64,000 bases of DNA from Thermoproteus uzoniensis 768-20 (GCF_000193375.1 NC_015315.1:938622-1002621); one strand, 5' to 3'. Positions 24,109 to 34,712 are shown, numbered from the stretch's first letter. Program-made: numbers and translations. The notes: generated from the sequence alone by a model not told the origin.

Positions 24109-24759
24109 TTAAGTATTACTTCTTTGTCTTCTAAATTCCTCATTGACATATTTTATATAGAGATCGCGCATAGACTGCTCCGCGGCCGACGACGCGCGCA
24201 GGAGCGTTACCAGACCGACGAAGCTGGCCAGAGCCGCCAGCCCGGAGCTGAACGGCGCCGATACGGCGTTGACGGCGTAGGCTACGCTCACCACGAGGAA
24301 AGACCTGACGCCCGAGTCGCCGGCCAGCTTGTAGTACACGGCCGCCCAGAAGGCCGACGTCAAGGCGCCAATAACGCCGCCGAGGGGCGCCCACCGGCCG
24401 GAGACGGGCGATGTAGGCTGGGCGACTATGCGCGCCGCCAGGAGGGATGTCTGGACCACGCCGAGCGCCGCCGAGGCGAGGGCGAAGTACGCCGCGGCTT
24501 TGTAGAGGGCGCCTCCGAGCCCCCTATATATGTTAATGAAGGCCTTCCATAGGTAGTACGAGGAGGCGGCTAGAGCCGCCCCGAGCGCGACCAGCCAAGC
24601 CGCCAGAGGGACGACACTCTTGACGAAAGACGCAGTGCCCAGCGCGTAGAAGAAGCTCACGACGGATATAACCAGCACGATTATGGCGATGACCACATAT
24701 ATTTGCAGGTACTCAAAGCCGTCGGCCGCCGCGTCGTAGTAAGCGGCTAACCCTGGCAT
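24109..24759 (-). CDS. Hypothetical membrane protein
   Basis: A 216-residue protein with about six membrane spans, a short N-terminal soluble part and a charged C-terminal tail (RDLYIKYVNEEFRRQRS). No Cys and no catalytic motif. It lies 60 nt downstream of a winged-helix regulator gene on the same strand and is probably co-transcribed with it. No family recognised. Confidence 0.6.
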   Translation of the reverse strand: MPGLAAYYDAAADGFEYLQIYVVIAIIVLVISVVSFFYALGTASFVKSVVPLAAWLVALGAALAASSYYLWKAFINIYRGLGGALYKAAAYFALASAALGVVQTSLLAARIVAQPTSPVSGRWAPLGGVIGALTSAFWAAVYYKLAGDSGVRSFLVVSVAYAVNAVSAPFSSGLAALASFVGLVTLLRASSAAEQSMRDLYIKYVNEEFRRQRSNT

Positions 24760-24819
24760 GGCTCTTCCAACGAATAGCTCAGATAGTAGCCGGCACCGTT
24801 GGGGAACCTCATGCGGCTC

Positions 24820-25062
24820 TCAGAAGTCCAGATATTCGTCCAATATTCTGTCGAGCTCGGCGGCCGCCTTGAGGCCCTTCTCGGTCAGCGTGACGAGGCC
24901 GTCCCGCTCGGCGACTAGGCCCCTCTCCTCGAGGAGCGAGAGGTACTGGACGAAGCGTGGGTAGGAGAGCCTGCTCCTGTAGTACAGCGAGGTCCTCCTC
25001 GTGGGGCCGTCCAGCAGAGCCAGCAATATCCTCGCAATTACGTCAAGGTCGTACTTAGCCAT
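24820..25062 (-). CDS. Small winged-helix regulator
   Basis: An 80-residue DNA-binding protein that is nearly all winged helix: IARILLALLDGP, then a recognition region YYRSRLSYPRFVQYLSLLEERGLV, then the wing AERDGLVTLTEKGLKAAAEL. It matches the small archaeal PF14947-type wHTH pattern (GL-x-LT-x-KG end). Its start lies 25 nt inside the end of the upstream secreted-protein gene, so it is read from the same message. Confidence 0.72.
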   Translation of the reverse strand: MAKYDLDVIARILLALLDGPTRRTSLYYRSRLSYPRFVQYLSLLEERGLVAERDGLVTLTEKGLKAAAELDRILDEYLDF

Positions 25063-25688
25063 GCCGCGATCCGCCGCCTCGCTTTGATATATCTATAGAG
25101 CCCTATAGCTCCCGGCGCCGCTAGGGCGAGCATCGACGGGCCGGCGACGAGCGCGGACGCGGTTGCGGCCGCTAGGGACGACGCGGAGGCGTAGGCCAGC
25201 CCGCGGAGCCTCCTGGCCTTACAGGCTCTGCCGCTACAGGCGGCCGTATATATCGCGAGGGCCAGGAGGGCGCCCGACGCCGCGCCCAGAGCGCCGGCGG
25301 CTTCCGGCCACGGAGTAGCCCACGCAGAAGGCTCCGTGGGGGCCGCCGCGCCGGCTGGCTTAGCCGGTATCTCCAAAAACACGCGCGTAGCGTTGAGGGC
25401 GCCCGCCGGCGCGTACAAATACGCCGTGTAGTTCCCTATCTTCAGCAGATAGAGGCGCAGAGTCCCGTTCGGGGCCGGACAAATCTGGGCCCAAGAGCCG
25501 TTGAGGACGGCCGCCACGACCGCGTACGAGCCGCCGACCTCTCTGGGGACCTCCGCCTGCACCTTCGGCGCCGCGACAGCTGTGAAGGCGACCCCCGCCG
25601 CGGGGCGTTGGGAGCCGCCGGCTAAGTGGAGGGCCAGTACGGCCAAGGCGAGCGCGGCGAAGGCCGAGACGAGGTAAAAAAGCTTCAC
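25038..25688 (-). CDS. Exported membrane-anchored hypothetical protein
   Basis: A 216-residue protein with an N-terminal signal or anchor (residues about 4-23), an outward domain with sequons such as NGS and NYT and a Cys, an Ala/Pro-rich linker, then two or three C-terminal spans with a CSGRACKARR cytoplasmic loop. It lies 14 nt downstream of the large propeller gene and overlaps the small regulator gene. Function unknown; a companion of the propeller protein is inferred from the operon. Confidence 0.6.
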   Translation of the reverse strand: MKLFYLVSAFAALALAVLALHLAGGSQRPAAGVAFTAVAAPKVQAEVPREVGGSYAVVAAVLNGSWAQICPAPNGTLRLYLLKIGNYTAYLYAPAGALNATRVFLEIPAKPAGAAAPTEPSAWATPWPEAAGALGAASGALLALAIYTAACSGRACKARRLRGLAYASASSLAAATASALVAGPSMLALAAPGAIGLYRYIKARRRIAAWLSTTLT

Positions 25689-25702
25689 GTCCCCGACCCC
25701 GC

Positions 25703-27538
25703 TCAGCTATTTAGGCTTAACTCCCCCGTCTTTACGAAGCTGGAGTTGTAGGCGGCGATCTTCCCGAACTCCACAAGGTAGTAGACGTCTCCTATGTACA
25801 AGACTCTGAGAATCGGCGCATCTGCGACCACCACAGCCCTTACGTCCAGCCGCCCTCCCGTAACGGATAGGACCAACAAGAACGGCTTTGCCCCATCCAC
25901 GGGCAGGAAGGCCAAGCCGTCTCTGTAGAGGAATGCGTGATAGTCGCCGAGGGCTGGGCTGTACGCGTTAGTCACCGTCACGTTCGAGGCTATATACGGC
26001 GAGGCGGGATCCGACACGTTGTAGAGCAGTATCTGGAGGCCGCCCCTGCCGTTGGAGCCGACGCCGAGAAGGAGGCCGGGGGCCACTGGGTGGAGGTAGC
26101 CGGTGAAGCCGGGCGCCTTCAGGTAGCCGAGCACGCGGGGCCTCGTCGGGTCCGAGAGATCCACTGCGAAGAGGGGATCCACGGCGCGGTACGTCACCAC
26201 GTAGTAGACCCGGCCCACGAGCCTCCCGGCGCGCACAGCCTCGCCGGGAGCCAGCCCCGAGACGTTGGCGACGGGCTCCAGCGAGGGGCCCAAGACGTAG
26301 AGCGACGCGCCTCCCGTCGGCACGACCTCCACCGTCAAGATCGGCGGCGGGCACGTCGGCCGCCCGCCCTCGACGACGCCCCACTCGCGGCCGTTGACGT
26401 ATATGGCCGAGTTGGGCATAACTATCATGGGGCAGAACACCGGCACCATCAAGACCTTCGCGACTGCCTCGGTCGCGGCTGCCACGAGGTATCCGCCCAG
26501 CCGCGCCACGGCGAATTGGTCCGTCAAGACGCCGGGTATTTGGCCGACGCCGGCGAGGCGTATCGAGAGGCCGTCGACCTCTAGGGCGTATACCGTCGTG
26601 TTGGCCTGCGCCGAGAAGCCGGAAAGGGCCTCTAAGGCCGAGGCGTCGAGGGACCTCAAGGCCTTGTAGAGGCCTACGTAGTCGCCCTCCGCGATATACC
26701 TCTCCAGCTCGTCCCGGACGTCCGGCGGCAGGAGGCCCTTCCTGGCCTCCACGGCCGAGGCCAAGACGCCCAACTTGTCGGGGCCTTGGAAGAGGTAGAG
26801 CTTATGTCCGTACATGTATATGCGGTAGATCTCGCCCGCGGCGAACGCCGAGTAGTTGATGCTGCCGCTCGACATGTCGACGGCCACGACGGCGACCTCG
26901 CCGGCCGGCTCAGACGCGGCGAACATGGGCAAGACGTCGAGGAGGGAGCCGTTGACGTAGTAGTGCGGCGTGAGGGGGGCGGAGACCACCACGTAGGCGT
27001 AGCCTCCCTCCAGCCTGGCGCCTAGAGGCGTCCCCTCTACGCTGAAGCTCGAGATCTGCCTAAGCCCCGCAGAGAGCAGGGAGATGTGGGTATATCCCCC
27101 TTCCTGCCATATGGCGAGCACGTTGCCGCCGTAGACCAAGAGCTGGCACGGGCCCCCGACGGCGTAGCTCCCCGCGATCTTGAGATCGGGCGAGACGAGG
27201 TAGAGGGCGCCACCCGTGCATATGTATATCCAGCGCCCGTCGGTCTTGACGAAGTCGCCCTCGTCTATGCCCTCCACCTGGACGTTGGTTTGCGAATACA
27301 CGCCAGCCGCCGACGTGGCTTGGGCCTGGGTAACCGACACGAAGGGGGTCGCCAAGGGCGTCTGGCCGAACACATATGCGGAGCTGAATACAGATGCGAC
27401 CTCGGTCAAGTTGACGTAGACTACGTGGGGGGTCGGCGCGATGGACGGCACGGTGGCCGTCTGAGTCGGCGGGGAGAAGACGGCGACGAGCGCGACGGCC
27501 GCCGCAAGGGCAATTCCCAGAAGTATGTACGGCTTCAT
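25703..27538 (-). CDS. Secreted beta-propeller protein (Beta_propel family)
   Basis: A 611-residue exported protein. Signal peptide at about residues 4-21, then a Thr/Pro-rich linker. The family hallmark TNVQVEGIDEGDFVKTDGRWIYI appears at about residues 86-108, matching the conserved opening of the C-terminal secreted beta-propeller proteins of archaea and some bacteria. Many blade-like repeats follow to the end. Sequons (NVT, NYS, NTT) suggest glycosylation. The TATA-like box (27556-27566, read leftward) fits the ATG at 27538. Role at the cell surface is unknown. Confidence 0.75.
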   Translation of the reverse strand: MKPYILLGIALAAAVALVAVFSPPTQTATVPSIAPTPHVVYVNLTEVASVFSSAYVFGQTPLATPFVSVTQAQATSAAGVYSQTNVQVEGIDEGDFVKTDGRWIYICTGGALYLVSPDLKIAGSYAVGGPCQLLVYGGNVLAIWQEGGYTHISLLSAGLRQISSFSVEGTPLGARLEGGYAYVVVSAPLTPHYYVNGSLLDVLPMFAASEPAGEVAVVAVDMSSGSINYSAFAAGEIYRIYMYGHKLYLFQGPDKLGVLASAVEARKGLLPPDVRDELERYIAEGDYVGLYKALRSLDASALEALSGFSAQANTTVYALEVDGLSIRLAGVGQIPGVLTDQFAVARLGGYLVAAATEAVAKVLMVPVFCPMIVMPNSAIYVNGREWGVVEGGRPTCPPPILTVEVVPTGGASLYVLGPSLEPVANVSGLAPGEAVRAGRLVGRVYYVVTYRAVDPLFAVDLSDPTRPRVLGYLKAPGFTGYLHPVAPGLLLGVGSNGRGGLQILLYNVSDPASPYIASNVTVTNAYSPALGDYHAFLYRDGLAFLPVDGAKPFLLVLSVTGGRLDVRAVVVADAPILRVLYIGDVYYLVEFGKIAAYNSSFVKTGELSLNS

Positions 27539-27566
27539 GGCCGGGCCTCCTCCGGCGTTTTTAAAC

Positions 27567-27823
27567 CAGATGTACTCCCAGTAGATCTCTATAGATAGAC
27601 TCGACTATATGTTTGTAGTAGCGACGCTGAGGCGTACTTACATCGCCGCCAGCCCCCGCGTGGGGCTGGACCAGATAGTCGCAGGTCTGGGGAGACTTGC
27701 CGCGGGCTGGAGGGAGAGTTCGGCGAGGGGTTTCTCGAGCCTCTGCTCTTCGGCGACCTCGCCGGGGCGAGGAGCGGCGTGCGGCCGCACGTTCCGCACC
27801 TAGGGACCTCGAGGTGAGGTCCA
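27567..27823. other. Gene-free stretch with foldable GC-rich sequence
   Basis: No convincing gene lies here. Short frames on both strands lack a start with promoter spacing or family similarity. Several short hairpins are visible: AGCCCC/GGGGCT (27650-27666), CCTCGCC/CGAGG region (27766-27782) and GGACCTC/GAGGTCC near 27804-27822. It may be a decayed gene: a frame on the minus strand is coding-like but carries stop codons. No tRNA T-loop or known RNA motif seen. Confidence 0.3.
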
Positions 27824-27853
27824 CCGTAAAAAGCCGCGCGGAGCGTAGCCCTT

Positions 27854-28339
27854 ATGGATCTGGAGAGCGAGGTGATGAGGGCGCTTAAGGTTATATACCT
27901 GAAGCGGGGGATTTGCGTGCAGTCGGGAGCCGCGGTCAAGGAACTAATTGAAGACGCCGAGGCGTTCGCCCGAGCCGCAGAGGGGGAGTTCAGCGAGGCG
28001 GTGGGTAAAGGGGACAGGATCTTGATAAGAGACGCCGCCGAGAAGGCGTGGAACGCGGTTGTGCAGGCCACAAATGCGTTGATATTGGCGCTCGCGGGGA
28101 AGATGCCGATGAGCCACTACGAGAGGAGGGTGTTGTTGAGAGAGTTAGAGAAGAGATACCCCGTGGTTAAGGACCTAGGCTTAAGAGACAGATACATGGC
28201 TAGATATAAAATCTTGCACGGAGAGACTTTTTACGAAGGCATAGTAGATATCGAGGAGCTCAAAGTAGAGCTAGAAAAAGTCCGCCAATATGTAGAAGAT
28301 GTGAAGAGGGTGGTGGGCGCCCACACGGCCGGCAACTAG
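27854..28339 (+). CDS. PaREP1-family (HEPN-like) protein
   Basis: A 161-residue helical protein of the PaREP1/PaREP8 family, multicopy in Pyrobaculum and relatives and related to HEPN domains. The family block is AEKAWNAVVQATNALILALAG. Near the C terminus, R117-x4-H122 (MARYKILHG) matches the Rx4-6H signature of HEPN ribonucleases, so it may be catalytic. No MNT nucleotidyltransferase partner lies beside it. A TATA-like box CCGTAAAAAG (27824-27833) fits the ATG. Its codon use becomes more AT-rich toward the 3' end than that of neighbours. Confidence 0.75.
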   Translation: MDLESEVMRALKVIYLKRGICVQSGAAVKELIEDAEAFARAAEGEFSEAVGKGDRILIRDAAEKAWNAVVQATNALILALAGKMPMSHYERRVLLRELEKRYPVVKDLGLRDRYMARYKILHGETFYEGIVDIEELKVELEKVRQYVEDVKRVVGAHTAGN

Positions 28340-28599
28340 CCTATATAGGCGGCGTTGAACCCACCTAATTTCTGCCCTCTAGCGTCTCGGGGACACGGGC
28401 CCGGGCCGGCCTTTCTGCGTTGAGAGAACCGACGATACTGCGGCGGTGAGCGCCACGACAAAGCCCCAACTGCGGGGCCGGGAGCTTCGACGTAATGGCC
28501 AAGGAGGCGCCGCGGAACTCTACCGCAGAGCCGGCGCGGGGCGGCCATCTAGATGGCGAGGGTCGCGGAGCCGTGAAGGCGTTTGTGTCGGCGTAAAGA
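28340..28599. other. Intergenic stretch, possible decayed gene
   Basis: No intact gene. On the minus strand a frame running leftward from about 28540 to 28374 is coding-like (for example VEFRGASLAITSKLP and SLNAERPARARVPETLEGRN) but lacks a start and ends in two close stops, suggesting the 3' remnant of a lost gene. I could not assign the family with confidence. Confidence 0.25.
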
Positions 28600-28809
28600 T
28601 CACGTAGGACACCTCTCCACCAGCTCCAACCTGCCGCCTGTCTGCCAAATCGCGCACTTGACGGAACACGGCATCTCCTTCCCCTTAGGCCAGACTAGGA
28701 CGAGGGCTCCTCCCTCGCACCTCGCCGAGCAGGCGCCTGCCTTCAAGGCCGATCCGACGAGCGCCTCGTCGCAGGGTATCAGCATCGCTATACAGGCACA
28801 GTCGCCCAC
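28600..28809 (-). CDS. Small Cys-rich hypothetical protein
   Basis: A 69-residue protein with eight Cys in pairs and singles (GDCACI, IPCDE, GACSARCEG, PCSVKCAI, ERCPT). The Cys spacing could bind a metal cluster or form disulfides. Start is a GTG at 28809; a leftward TATA-like box GCTTATTAC (28827-28836) fits the usual spacing. Codon use matches the surrounding genes, supporting reality. It could be a metal- or sulfur-binding protein, but no family is recognised. Confidence 0.5.
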   Translation of the reverse strand: MGDCACIAMLIPCDEALVGSALKAGACSARCEGGALVLVWPKGKEMPCSVKCAIWQTGGRLELVERCPT

Positions 28810-28850
28810 ATCGACGCCGCGCTGCGGGGTAATAAGCGTATCGGACTTGC

Positions 28851-30281
28851 CTAACGGCGTCCGCGGCTAGGCCGCCTCCTCCCCCTACGCATTACGGCGA
28901 ACGCGACGGCGGCAGAGGCGGCCGCGATCGCTACGGTCGCGTAGAGGAGGCCGTGGCCGGTTCCGGCCGACGCGTGGCGGGCCGTCGTGGTGAATGTCGG
29001 CGTGGGGACTGGTGAGGTCGTGGACTGCGTTGACGTCGCCGTCGTCGTGGGCGCGCTGGTCGCCGTTTGCGCGGCCGTCGCGTTGTATAGCAGATACGCC
29101 GCAGCTGTGGCGTTGCCGAGGGGGCCGGCCGCAGTTACGGCGAAGGTGTAGTTGCCGGGTCTCCGGAGGGTGTAGTTGAGCGCGCCGCTGGGCGCCACCT
29201 CCATAACCTCCAGCGGCTTGCCGTCGAGGTAGACGGCCAGATATACGGCCGTTATGTTGTACTCCTGGGGGTACGGCACGTCCCAAAACACGGAGGCCGT
29301 CCCGTTGAGGGCCTTGACGCCGACGGCGGGCTTCACGGGCGATATCGGCACGACGAACGCCCATATGGACTTGGCGTGGCCCTCCACCGACTCGGCCTCG
29401 ACGTAGAGGTAGCCCCCGGCGCAGACCCCGCGGGCGACGGCCAGGCCGGGCACCTCCAAGTTCCTCAGCTGGACGGCCTCGCCCCTTATCAGATAGACGG
29501 CGAGACGGCCCGAGGAGCTCCAGGCCAAGGCGGCCGCGCCTCCGCACCCAGACGCCGGGGCGGCGGCGGAGGCCCAAGGCGCTGGGAGCGATCTGCCGCC
29601 GTACCTCAACACGCCGTTGGAGAAGACGTAGAGGCCTACGTCGGAGGCGCCAGCATACGCCGCCTCGAGCCTCTCGACTGTGCCGTTGGCCGCCAAGACG
29701 GCGTATGTGCCGTTGGAGAAGACGCCGACCGCCTCGCCCCGCCACGCCCCGTTGAGCGCCACGAGGCCGGGAAGGGCGGCCGACCTCAGCAAGGTGCCGT
29801 TGGGAGCAATGACGAGGAGCCTCGCCGTGGAGTATGTGGGGTCGTAGTAGGGCTCCCACACCGCGTATATCAGCTCGCCGTCGCTGGCGTAGGACAAGAC
29901 GGCGCCGCTCTTCGTCAACGCGGTCGGCCTGCCCCACCCCGCGGGGCCCAGCGTGGACATGTAGAGGAGGGCGGCGCCGGGCGACGGCGAGTAGGTCCAG
30001 AGCATCGCCAGACCGCCGCGGGCGGCGAAGAGGTAGGGCGACGACGAGGGGCTCTGCGGAGGGCCTAGGATCTGGCCGTAGGAGGGCCCCAGGAGCGCGA
30101 TCCCCGCAATCGCCGTGCCGTTGCTCCCCAACGCGGTGTAGAAGACGTAGGCCTGCCCTCCGTATGCGGCTATGGAGGAGCTGTAGAACGGGGGGAGGCC
30201 CGAGGCTATCTGCCCGCCCCAGAAGGCGGCCTCGGCGACTGCCGCCAGGAGGAGCAGAAACGCGATGGGGAGAGGCCTCAT
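28851..30281 (-). CDS. Cell-surface protein with Thr-rich stalk and C-terminal anchor
   Basis: A 476-residue exported protein. Signal peptide residues 1-19 (ending AEAAF), then a large beta-rich domain with repeated strands (possible propeller), a fibronectin-III-like segment (about 315-400, PAVGVKALNGTASVFWDVP), a Thr/Ser-rich stalk (about 405-440) and one membrane span before an Arg-rich tail (MRRGRRR). This is the architecture of archaeal surface proteins held by a C-terminal anchor. Many sequons (NGT, NYT, NAT). It overlaps the upstream gene by 4 nt. Confidence 0.7.
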   Translation of the reverse strand: MRPLPIAFLLLLAAVAEAAFWGGQIASGLPPFYSSSIAAYGGQAYVFYTALGSNGTAIAGIALLGPSYGQILGPPQSPSSSPYLFAARGGLAMLWTYSPSPGAALLYMSTLGPAGWGRPTALTKSGAVLSYASDGELIYAVWEPYYDPTYSTARLLVIAPNGTLLRSAALPGLVALNGAWRGEAVGVFSNGTYAVLAANGTVERLEAAYAGASDVGLYVFSNGVLRYGGRSLPAPWASAAAPASGCGGAAALAWSSSGRLAVYLIRGEAVQLRNLEVPGLAVARGVCAGGYLYVEAESVEGHAKSIWAFVVPISPVKPAVGVKALNGTASVFWDVPYPQEYNITAVYLAVYLDGKPLEVMEVAPSGALNYTLRRPGNYTFAVTAAGPLGNATAAAYLLYNATAAQTATSAPTTTATSTQSTTSPVPTPTFTTTARHASAGTGHGLLYATVAIAAASAAVAFAVMRRGRRRPSRGRR

Positions 30282-30598
30282 GTCGCCTCGCGGCCGGTCG
30301 CGGCGAAGTACATCTCGGCGAACTCCCGGCGATCCGGCGGCCTCCCGTTAGAGGCGAAGAAGTTCAGCAGAAGCCCCCTCAAGAGGTCCCACTCCTCCGG
30401 CACTATCGGGTAGGCGCCGAAGGGCGTCCTCAGCTCGCCGCCCCGCGCCTCTACCTCGAATCCGCCTATCCTGAGCCTGTCGTCGTCGACCACGAGCTCG
30501 AGCCCGAGAGAGGCCGCCTTGCGCCTCGCGTTGTCCAGCACTATCTGGGTCGAGTCCTCCCCAAACCGGTGTTTATCCCTCTGATCTATGACGGACAC
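30278..30598 (-). CDS. Hypothetical protein upstream of surface-protein gene
   Basis: A 106-residue soluble protein beginning with a charged N terminus and ending in a helix (LRGLLLNFFASNGRPPDRREFAEMYFAATG). No Cys, no motif. A leftward TATA-like box (30620-30630) lies about 28 nt before the ATG at 30598. The stop overlaps the ATG of the surface-protein gene by 4 nt, making a two-gene operon. No family recognised. Confidence 0.55.
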   Translation of the reverse strand: MSVIDQRDKHRFGEDSTQIVLDNARRKAASLGLELVVDDDRLRIGGFEVEARGGELRTPFGAYPIVPEEWDLLRGLLLNFFASNGRPPDRREFAEMYFAATGREAT

Positions 30599-30712
30599 TC
30601 GCCGCTCCCTGCCCGGCCTAAAAAAGTTTACTCGTAGGGCCGTAGGGGTTTAAATAGGGACCGTTGGATAGCGCCGCGGGCAATAGTTAAAAGGGAGGTC
30701 GGCCCGTGGGGT

Positions 30713-32089
30713 ATGGAGGAGCTGATGTCGAGGGCCGTCGACTACGGCCTATCTCTCGGCGCCAAGTACGTCGAGGTGAGGTGGCAGTTGGATCAGGGGA
30801 GGTGGGCCGGCTACCGCAACGGCCAGTTCGAGTTCTCGGGCTCCGCAAAGGCCTCCGGGTTCGCCGTGAGGGCAGTCGCCGGCGGCGGGCTCGGCTTCGC
30901 CGCCACGCCTAAGGCCGCCGCCGAGGATTTGCTGACGGCCGTCGAGAGGGCCGTCAAATTGGCCAAGGCGGCCGGCGCCATGAGGAGGAGGCCGGTCGAG
31001 CTCTCGGAGGAGAGGCTCGCCGTAGTTAGGTACGAGCTCCCGCCGATAGAGATCGACCTGGAGGGCTATCTGGCGGAGCTGGACGCCAAGGCCGACAAGA
31101 GGGTCTCCGTCAGGCGTTTCGTGGGCGGGGTCTGGACCACCGAGAAGTGGGTCGTCACGAGCGACGGCGCCAACGCCTACAGCAAGGTGCCCAGAGTCTT
31201 CGTCTTCGGGCTGTTGATAGGCCACGAGCCGTCCAAGGGGAGCCTCCAGAGAGACGTCTCCGCAGGGGGGACGTCGGCCAAGTCGCTGGAGGGGTTCGAC
31301 GAGTTCGTGGCGGAGGAGTCCAGGAAGGTGGTTGAGCTGTTGGACAAGGCGAGGGCCGCGCCGCCGGGCAGATACGACTTGGTGTTCTCCCCCGAGATGG
31401 CCGGCATATTCGTCCACGAGTCGGTGGGTCACCCCTTCGAGCTCGACAGAATATTCGGCAGGGAGGGCGCAGAGGCCGGCGAGTCCTACGTCAAGCCCCA
31501 GAACCTCGCCGTCGAGGTCGGGAGCGGCTTTGTGAACGTTGTGGACGACCCAACGATACCCGGCACCTACGGGTTCTACCTCGTCGACGAGGAGGGAGTG
31601 CCCGCGAGGCCTAAGTGGCTCGTGCGAGGCGGCAAGGCCGCCGAGTTCATCACCAACAGACAGTACGCGGCCATCGTGGGGGTCCACAGCAACGCGGGGG
31701 CCAGGGCGTCTGCCTTCGACCGGGAGCCCATACCTAGGATGAGCAACACGTATCTGGTCCCCGGGGATTGGAAGCCCGAGGAGATAATAAGGGACACCAA
31801 GAGGGGGATATACGTGGCGTCCTACACCGAGTGGAACATCGACGACGTGAGGCAGGCGGGGAGGTACGGCTTCTTCGAGGCCTACATGATCGAGAACGGC
31901 GAGTTGAAGGAGCCCGTGAGGGGCTTCCTGGAGGTAGACACGAAGGAGCTCTGGAGCAACGTGGACGCCGTCGGGAAGGACTTCAAGCTCTACGTCGGCA
32001 CGTGCGGCAAGGGCAACCCGCCCCAGGGAGTGCCCGTCACCATGGGCGGCCCGACTTTCAGAAGCAGAAACCTCCTGGTGTTGCCATGA
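30713..32089 (+). CDS. tldD: TldD metalloprotease subunit
   Basis: A 458-residue subunit of the TldD/TldE (PmbA) zinc metalloprotease, which degrades or matures peptides. The HExxxH zinc motif is H235-E-S-V-G-H240, followed by PFELDRIFGREGAEAGESYV; the downstream GTYGFYLVDEEGVPA segment and the Gly-rich end (VGTCGKGNPPQGVPVTMGGPT) contain family Cys and Gly. The TATA-like box AGTTAAAAGG (30685-30694) starts 28 nt before the ATG. The stop overlaps the tldE start. Confidence 0.92.
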   Translation: MEELMSRAVDYGLSLGAKYVEVRWQLDQGRWAGYRNGQFEFSGSAKASGFAVRAVAGGGLGFAATPKAAAEDLLTAVERAVKLAKAAGAMRRRPVELSEERLAVVRYELPPIEIDLEGYLAELDAKADKRVSVRRFVGGVWTTEKWVVTSDGANAYSKVPRVFVFGLLIGHEPSKGSLQRDVSAGGTSAKSLEGFDEFVAEESRKVVELLDKARAAPPGRYDLVFSPEMAGIFVHESVGHPFELDRIFGREGAEAGESYVKPQNLAVEVGSGFVNVVDDPTIPGTYGFYLVDEEGVPARPKWLVRGGKAAEFITNRQYAAIVGVHSNAGARASAFDREPIPRMSNTYLVPGDWKPEEIIRDTKRGIYVASYTEWNIDDVRQAGRYGFFEAYMIENGELKEPVRGFLEVDTKELWSNVDAVGKDFKLYVGTCGKGNPPQGVPVTMGGPTFRSRNLLVLP

Positions 32090-33369
32090 TGCTCAGGCTG
32101 GTCGAGAGGCTGGTCGACGAGGCGGCCCTCGTCAAGGTTGGGGCCGAACACTATATGGTGAGGTTCGCCAACGACGAGATCACGGCCTTCAAGACATGGA
32201 CCGCCGAGGAGGTCAGCCTCTATCTAGCCAAGGACGGGCGGACCACCTCGGTATCCTTCACGGGGGAGCCGGACCTCAAGGCGCTGGACGAGGCCCTCAA
32301 GAAGCTCCCCAAGTTGCCCCAGGACCCGCTGTACGTGAGGCTGAGGGCCAACCCGCCGGCGCCTAGAGAGGAGAGGGAGGAGGACTTCGAGAAGCTCGCC
32401 GACGCCGTCGCTGAGGCGATAGCCGGGGCTACAGGCGCCGAGAGGAATGCCGGGGCCGCCTTGCTGACCTACGTGAGATTCGAGTACGAGGATACCTACG
32501 GCAAGTCGGGCAGATACGCGGCGAACAGAGCCTATCTGACCATAAGGAGCTTCAGGGGAGATCTCTCCGCCACGGCCGCCACGGCGGCTAGGAGGATACA
32601 GGAGCTGAGGCCGAGGGAGGCCGGCGCCGCAAACGCCGAGTTGCTCGAGCTCGCCAAGGGGTTGCCGGTACGGGACGTTGAGCCCGGCCGGTACAGGCTG
32701 TTGCTCTCACCCCTAGTGTTCGGCCACTTGATGGGGGAGGTGGCCTCCATGTGGCTGACGGGGCTAAACGTGATATCCGGCTCCTCGCGCTACGGCCCGA
32801 ACGACGTGGGCTCGGCGGCGGCCTCCGAGAGGCTGACCCTCGCAGACGTGACGGCGGACGAGGGCGTGTACGGGTTCGCGCCCCTCGACTACGAAGGCAA
32901 CGCGGCCAAACGCGTCGAGCTGATAAGGCGCGGCGTCTTGGCCGGCTTCCTCCACAACAACAAGACCGCGGCCAAGCTGGGCGTCGAGACCACCGGACAC
33001 GCGTTGAGGGGCTGGTTCGCGCCGGCGCCCGGCCACATATCGGTTGCGCCGGGCGATGGGGCGAGGGATCTGCAGGGCCTTCTGGCGGAGCTCGGCGACG
33101 GCTACTACCTCCACAACAACTGGTACACGCGCTACCAGAACATCAAGACGGGCCAGTTCTCGACCGTCGGGAGGGACGTAGCGCTGGCGGTGAAGGGAGG
33201 GAGGCCAGTCGCCGTCGTGAGGCGCATGAGGATCGCCGACACGTTGGAGGCTGTCATGAAGGGCATCGAGGCGCTGTCCTCGAGCGCGGCCCAAGTCTAT
33301 TGGTGGGATATGCCGGTCCCCGCGACGGTCCCGTACGCGCTGGTCGCCGACGTCGGCGTGGTCAAGTAG
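32086..33369 (+). CDS. tldE: TldE/PmbA subunit of TldD-TldE protease
   Basis: A 427-residue partner of TldD without the HExxxH motif, as usual for TldE. Family segments include SPLVFGHLMGEVASMWLTGLNVISGSSRYGP, EGVYGFAPLDYEGNAAKRVELI and RRGVLAGFLHNNKTAAKLG. The ATG at 32086 overlaps the tldD stop (ATGATG, a second ATG three bases on). The pair is expected to form a heterodimer in the cytoplasm. Confidence 0.9.
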   Translation: MMLRLVERLVDEAALVKVGAEHYMVRFANDEITAFKTWTAEEVSLYLAKDGRTTSVSFTGEPDLKALDEALKKLPKLPQDPLYVRLRANPPAPREEREEDFEKLADAVAEAIAGATGAERNAGAALLTYVRFEYEDTYGKSGRYAANRAYLTIRSFRGDLSATAATAARRIQELRPREAGAANAELLELAKGLPVRDVEPGRYRLLLSPLVFGHLMGEVASMWLTGLNVISGSSRYGPNDVGSAAASERLTLADVTADEGVYGFAPLDYEGNAAKRVELIRRGVLAGFLHNNKTAAKLGVETTGHALRGWFAPAPGHISVAPGDGARDLQGLLAELGDGYYLHNNWYTRYQNIKTGQFSTVGRDVALAVKGGRPVAVVRRMRIADTLEAVMKGIEALSSSAAQVYWWDMPVPATVPYALVADVGVVK

Positions 33370-33392
33370 GCCGCGGGGCAAGCTATAAATAG

Positions 33393-34712
<1,320 letters not shown>

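Noticed and set aside
30749-31687. 312-residue antisense frame within tldD
   Set aside because: A shadow of tldD codon bias; the product has no recognisable domain.
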